Source: Tetrahymena thermophila SB210 (Eukaryota > Ciliophora > Oligohymenophorea > Hymenostomatida > Tetrahymenidae). Taken from it: a stretch of 64,000 nt of DNA. Where the stretch lies: contig NW_002476452.1 of NCBI RefSeq assembly GCF_000189635.1, positions 124,001-188,000 of the forward strand, given 5' to 3'. Below are positions 60,001 to 64,000 of the stretch, in pieces; positions within the stretch are counted from its first letter, which is position 1; each line of letters begins with the position of its first letter. The notes below the pieces were generated by a model that searched no databases, was not told the origin of the DNA, and worked only from the letters and a program-made list of their open reading frames with translations. Position numbers and translations under genes: made by a program.

Positions 60001-62495
60001 AATTTTCGAAAAAAAATTCTCATTAATTAGATTTATAATGTTTTTAGCTTTGCTGTACGACTGAGCATCTTCTTACCTTATTCTATCTGATCTAGCAACT
60101 TCTGCAGCAGTTTCTTTTCTAATATTTTCTATATTGCTATAAGAAGTATTTGCAATTCTTGAATAAGGATTTTTTTCATAAACATCTAACAAACTAATTA
60201 ATACAGCTTTGCCTGATTCCTCAAACATCTAAGGAGTGAAGTAATTAACGCCTCCTTCACCATTTTGAATTTAAAAATTTTATAACGTTAAATTTTTATC
60301 ATTTTCATCTAGCTTGTATTCCTTTCCCTCAATATTTACTTTAAATTCCCCATTAGAACACGGAGCTATAGGATTCAATTAAGTAGCATGATGGAAGCCA
60401 CATTCCAAAGTATAACTATGCACTATCCTTGAAGTTTAATAAACAAAAACTCTGCCACAACCCTCTTTTGTTAAATCATCTTATCTATCCTATTTAAATA
60501 TAAATTGTAATTATTAAAATGAATTCTTTCAAAAAATTCTTGAAAATTAAATATCTATTTTTATTCTCCTAATTCAATAAATAATATATTTAATTTTTTT
60601 ATTATTTCTTAATCAAAAATTTCTTTTGACAACCATAGTTTTCTATGTTTAATTAAATCTAATAATTTTAATTTGATTTCCTTTTTATTTTTTATTTAAA
60701 ATATTTTTGTAAGAACCATTTCAGTCATTTAGCCATTTCCAGCCTAGTGAAATATATCTTATAAAATTATTAAAAAAATATTGAGTAATTACTTTGGATT
60801 TCATTTAGGCTTTTGAAAAGTTGCAATAATTGTATTCGAAATGTGGATCGTTAATTGCCATAATTTTTGCGAAGACTTGATTTTCTACTTGCTGAGAGAA
60901 TTCTTCAATAGCATTTCCATAAAGAAAAGTTCCTTTTTTTCCTGCGTGAGAATGAAAATCCATATAGAAAAAAAGCCTTCCTTCTAAAGAGAGCTAGCAA
61001 ATAATTTTTTTCATGGCATATATGGAAGGTTATTTTGAGTTATTTGCTACTTGATAAAATCTATTTAAATTTTAATTGTATATATCCATTCTATAGTGAC
61101 CACAATAAACTCCATCAGGATTCAGCATTGGAACTACCCAAAACGTAAAATATTTTCTTAATAAAACAGCTCTGAGGTCATTTTTATTTAACAAAAACTT
61201 TAGAAAACCCTCTAGTGCAAAACTGGCTGGAGTTTCTCCAGGATGCACTCTTGCACTTATAAGAACAATTGGTTTGTTAGGCTTGAACCTTTACATAAAA
61301 ATAAAGAATAAATTATGCCAAAAAGATTTAAAATTACCTAACAGCCCTTTACTCAAAATCTCTTTCTGGAAATAAGGCATCACTGATATAAGATTCTTTT
61401 TACGGTAGCTTATCATCATGAGATGATATAGTTAGGAGATTGATGAGCCTTAACTAAGGTGTGTAAGTTAAAATTTCTCTATTGAAATAGATATCTGGAT
61501 CATTTGAATATTAATTAGCTAATTAATCTATAAACTCAATATTTCTTTAATAGGAATAGGGATAACTAAAACTAAAATAGACGTTTTGATCTTGAGTTGT
61601 TGAGAAGTCAAACTAAAAAGTTAGTTTTAAAACATTATCTTTTTCATCATACTAATATTGTAATATATATAAATATATTAGCCTTAACAAAATATTCATA
61701 ATCAAATAAATAAATAATGTGTTATGAGGTATTTTATTATTATTTATACTAATCAAAAACCATATTTTAAGCATTTTTAAAACTATATTTAAATTATTTA
61801 TTTATTTTTTTCCATTTTAAATTTCATTTTTGTTAAGAATTTTCTACTTTATTGTGAAAAAAATTTATATTTTTGTTTTTAATACATTGCTTTTTATAAT
61901 CGTTAAAATAATCATCTTAATCAATCATCTAAGAAAATATTTTTTACAACTAAATTTATGGGTCCTTTAAATCTGCTAAACTCCCCTTCTTCTCCTACTC
62001 TGAATACTGGTCTGTATGAATTTATATTGGCATTCTATATAACGTTTATTTTATAAGTCAAAAGGTGAGAATCTCTTTTACTCAAAAATTAATATTATTT
62101 TTACCGACCATAAATTATATAGCATTTTTAAACGAAGGATATTAAATTTTGCTTTACAATTCAGTCCTGTAACACTAAAATAAAACCAACTTTTTGACCA
62201 TCCTTCTGTCTAGCTTGTTAAGTCAAAATCTGGAGAAGTGTCTATTTCAAACTAGGATAAAAATTGTATTTAAGTAAATATTCTACTGCTTTTAATAATT
62301 AATTTAAGGAGACATGATGCAAATTTAAAACAATAGGCATCAATTTAAAAAAAATAAGTTTACTTCTGTGTTAGAAAGCATCACTACGTTACCACAGTTT
62401 CCAGAATCAAAATTGCTAGAAAATTTTACTTACCTTTCGTTGGAAAGAGTAAATATATATTCATTATGCTATGGGATATTTTGCTTACATTACAT
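57082..62495 (-). CDS. AGBL5: Cytosolic carboxypeptidase of CCP5/AGBL5 type with long Gln/Asn-rich tail
   Basis: Eight exons: 62364-62495, 62105-62251, 61948-62034, 61338-61651, 60793-61288, 57473-60489, 57191-57413 and 57082-57132, total 1488 residues. The N-terminus has the CCP5-specific VKFSSNFDSGN (human LLFSSRFDSGN) and SWFYFSV. M14 zinc site: SARVHPGETPASF (HxxE) and DFHSHAGKKG (third His), with MLNPDGVYCGHYR and NLNRFY for substrate binding, QVENQVFAKIM, and the catalytic Glu in HSYTLE. CCP5 removes branch-point glutamates from polyglutamylated tubulin. From about residue 500 onward the protein is low-complexity, rich in Gln, Asn and Ser, almost all in one 3-kb exon, giving a tail of about 980 residues. 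The acceptor of exon 2 could lie slightly upstream. Confidence 0.85.
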
Positions 62496-63680
62496 ATTCT
62501 TACTATTATTTTTATATTAAAGAAAATTTAGTAAAGTTATTATTTGCCGATATAATAAATATTAATTTTTGTTGGTGATTAAGCTTATAAGTATCTCCTT
62601 TGTATTCACTAACCAAATCTCATTTAATATTTTAAAGATAAACAAATAAATAAATATATAAATAAATAAATGAAATGAAATGGTTGGTAACTGACTGAAA
62701 AATTTTTTGCAACTAAAATAAACAAAAATCAGGCTAAAAAATATTTAAGTATCAGATAAATTGGATTTATGATTTAAACCCATTTGAGAAATAGTTGTGT
62801 TCCAAGATTTATAATTAGCTTTTATATCCAAAAAAACAAGCTATAAAACCAAGTAAATAATCAATTTTAACATTATTTTTATTCATATTATCTACTCTAT
62901 ATCTTATCTCAATTTTCCATTAAAAAAAGTATACTAACACAATTAAATTATTATTTTTAAAATTCATTTCCTAATCTAATTTTTCATATTTTAAATGTTT
63001 ATAATTAAATAAATTTTTTTTGATAAATTGATAGATAAATAAATAAATATTTAACAAAAAAAAAACTAGTAAATTTATTACTTAAATATATTTCCTTTTG
63101 TTAAGAGATATTTAATTAATTAATTAATTATTTGTTAGATTGTTAACATATTTCTCCTTTTTATTATGTATTTATATACCAACAAAATTATCAAATTAGA
63201 ATTGGATTTTGATTGTTAAATTGGCTAATTTAATAAAATAATTAACTTTATTTTTATAAATAATTAATTAAATTACTAAAAAATATTTACAAAAAATCTA
63301 AAAATATTTATTAAATAAATATAAATAATTTAAAAAATACCTGCATAAATCATAAGATAAATAATTTTATTTTTAATTCTTAAAATAATAAAAATATATT
63401 TTAGAAAGCAAATAAAAAAATTTTAAATTTGTAAATAATTCAAGAAAATTTACTAATAAAAACAGTTGAAATAACCATAAAATATTTTTTGTTTCAAAAA
63501 AAGATTGTTCTTAAAATATTTTTTATCTAAATGTCCGTTTTTAGATATGAATATATCCTATTTTGAACTTATTACTGATATTATTTAATCAATTTCAAAA
63601 AAATTAAATTCATTTAGATTAATTTTGTTACTAAGTAGTAGAGCTTAACAATAGTTTTTATAGTTAAAAATAAAATTATA
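62496..63680. other. AT-rich region between divergent genes
   Basis: Promoters of CCP5 (minus) and the small GTPase (plus). TAAATAAATA-type runs at about 62640-62680; no other feature. Confidence 0.5.
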
Positions 63681-64000
63681 ATGTCAGAGAATAAGGACAT
63701 TCCCATATATAGGATAGCATTACTAGGAGTTTCTAAAGTAGGAAAAACTCAAATAGTCAATTAGTTTGTTAACAACTGCTTTAATCCAAATCATGAAGAA
63801 ACATTTTAGGATACTAGGCCATATAGAAAGTTACTCAATTTAGGTACTGATAAGAACCCTATGCACGTTTTATTAATTATAGAAGATATGTAAAATAATA
63901 AAATAAATGAATTTAACTAAATAAAATGTATTTTTATTTAGATTCGCCACCAATCACCCATAGATTGAAGCAAGCAATGGTAAGGAAGACAATCCTGTTG
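63681..64000 (+). CDS. Small GTPase (Ras superfamily), 5' part only
   Basis: Exons 63681-63889 and 63942 to the window edge, phase 2 intron. Starts MSENKDIPIYRIALLGVSKV; the P-loop is GVSKVGKT at about residues 16-23, followed by QIVNQFVNN and a possible switch I (FNPNHEETF with the effector Thr). The DxxG and later motifs are not yet clear or lie beyond the edge. The Ras/Rab branch cannot be decided from about 90 residues. GTPases of this fold act as membrane-associated switches. Confidence 0.65.

Noticed and set aside
1-64000. tRNA or rRNA genes, CRISPR arrays, bacterial promoters or operons
   Set aside because: No tRNA or rRNA signature was recognised, and the genetic code and introns show a ciliate nuclear genome; a tRNA scan could still find one I missed.

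Overview
This looks like macronuclear DNA of a ciliate close to Tetrahymena. It is extremely AT-rich. Long reading frames appear only when TAA and TAG are read as glutamine and TGA is the sole stop. Genes carry many small GT-AG introns of about 47 to 650 nt, unlike the very short introns of Paramecium. Nothing bacterial (operons, ribosome binding sites, CRISPR) is expected or seen. All coordinates below use this code. Exon joins were worked out by hand, and in every complete model the summed exon length is a multiple of three.

Layout. 157-384: last two exons of an unknown plus-strand gene. 933-6895 (minus): a leucine-rich-repeat (LRR) gene built from 17 consecutive exons of one LRR each, almost all exactly 90 nt and all in the same intron phase. 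9201-10850 (plus): a cysteine-rich, probably GPI-anchored surface protein of immobilization-antigen type, lying between two diverged direct repeats. 12010-15610 (minus): a TPR protein, a Golgi Qb-SNARE (GOS28) and an ARF-like GTPase. 16913-18862 (plus): an unknown LRR-like protein. 19528-23504 and 36114-37529 (minus): three serine carboxypeptidase paralogues. Between them, 25151-35579 (plus): three paralogous short LRR genes with identical seven-exon structure, including a 21-nt micro-exon, and between these a broken coiled-coil gene, a transposase-like relic, a MITE and a small acidic ORF. 39741-41293 (minus): flavin monooxygenase. 42681-49119 (minus): a tandem pair of acylaminoacyl-peptidase genes. 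50230-53943 (plus): RPAP1. 54975-55253 (minus): dynein light chain LC8. 57082-62495 (minus): a cytosolic carboxypeptidase of CCP5/AGBL5 type with a very long Gln/Asn-rich tail. 63681-64000 (plus): start of a small GTPase, cut by the window edge.

The genes do not form one pathway. Several serve membrane traffic (GOS28, ARF-like), secreted or lysosomal proteolysis (carboxypeptidases), peptide turnover (acylaminoacyl-peptidases) and ciliary or microtubule biology (LC8, CCP5). The most unusual feature is the LRR gene architecture. It occurs on both strands and in two clusters: each LRR is a symmetric exon (phase 2 at both ends), so any exon can be gained, lost or skipped without breaking the frame. 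This is a natural substrate for rapid repeat-number evolution or combinatorial splicing.
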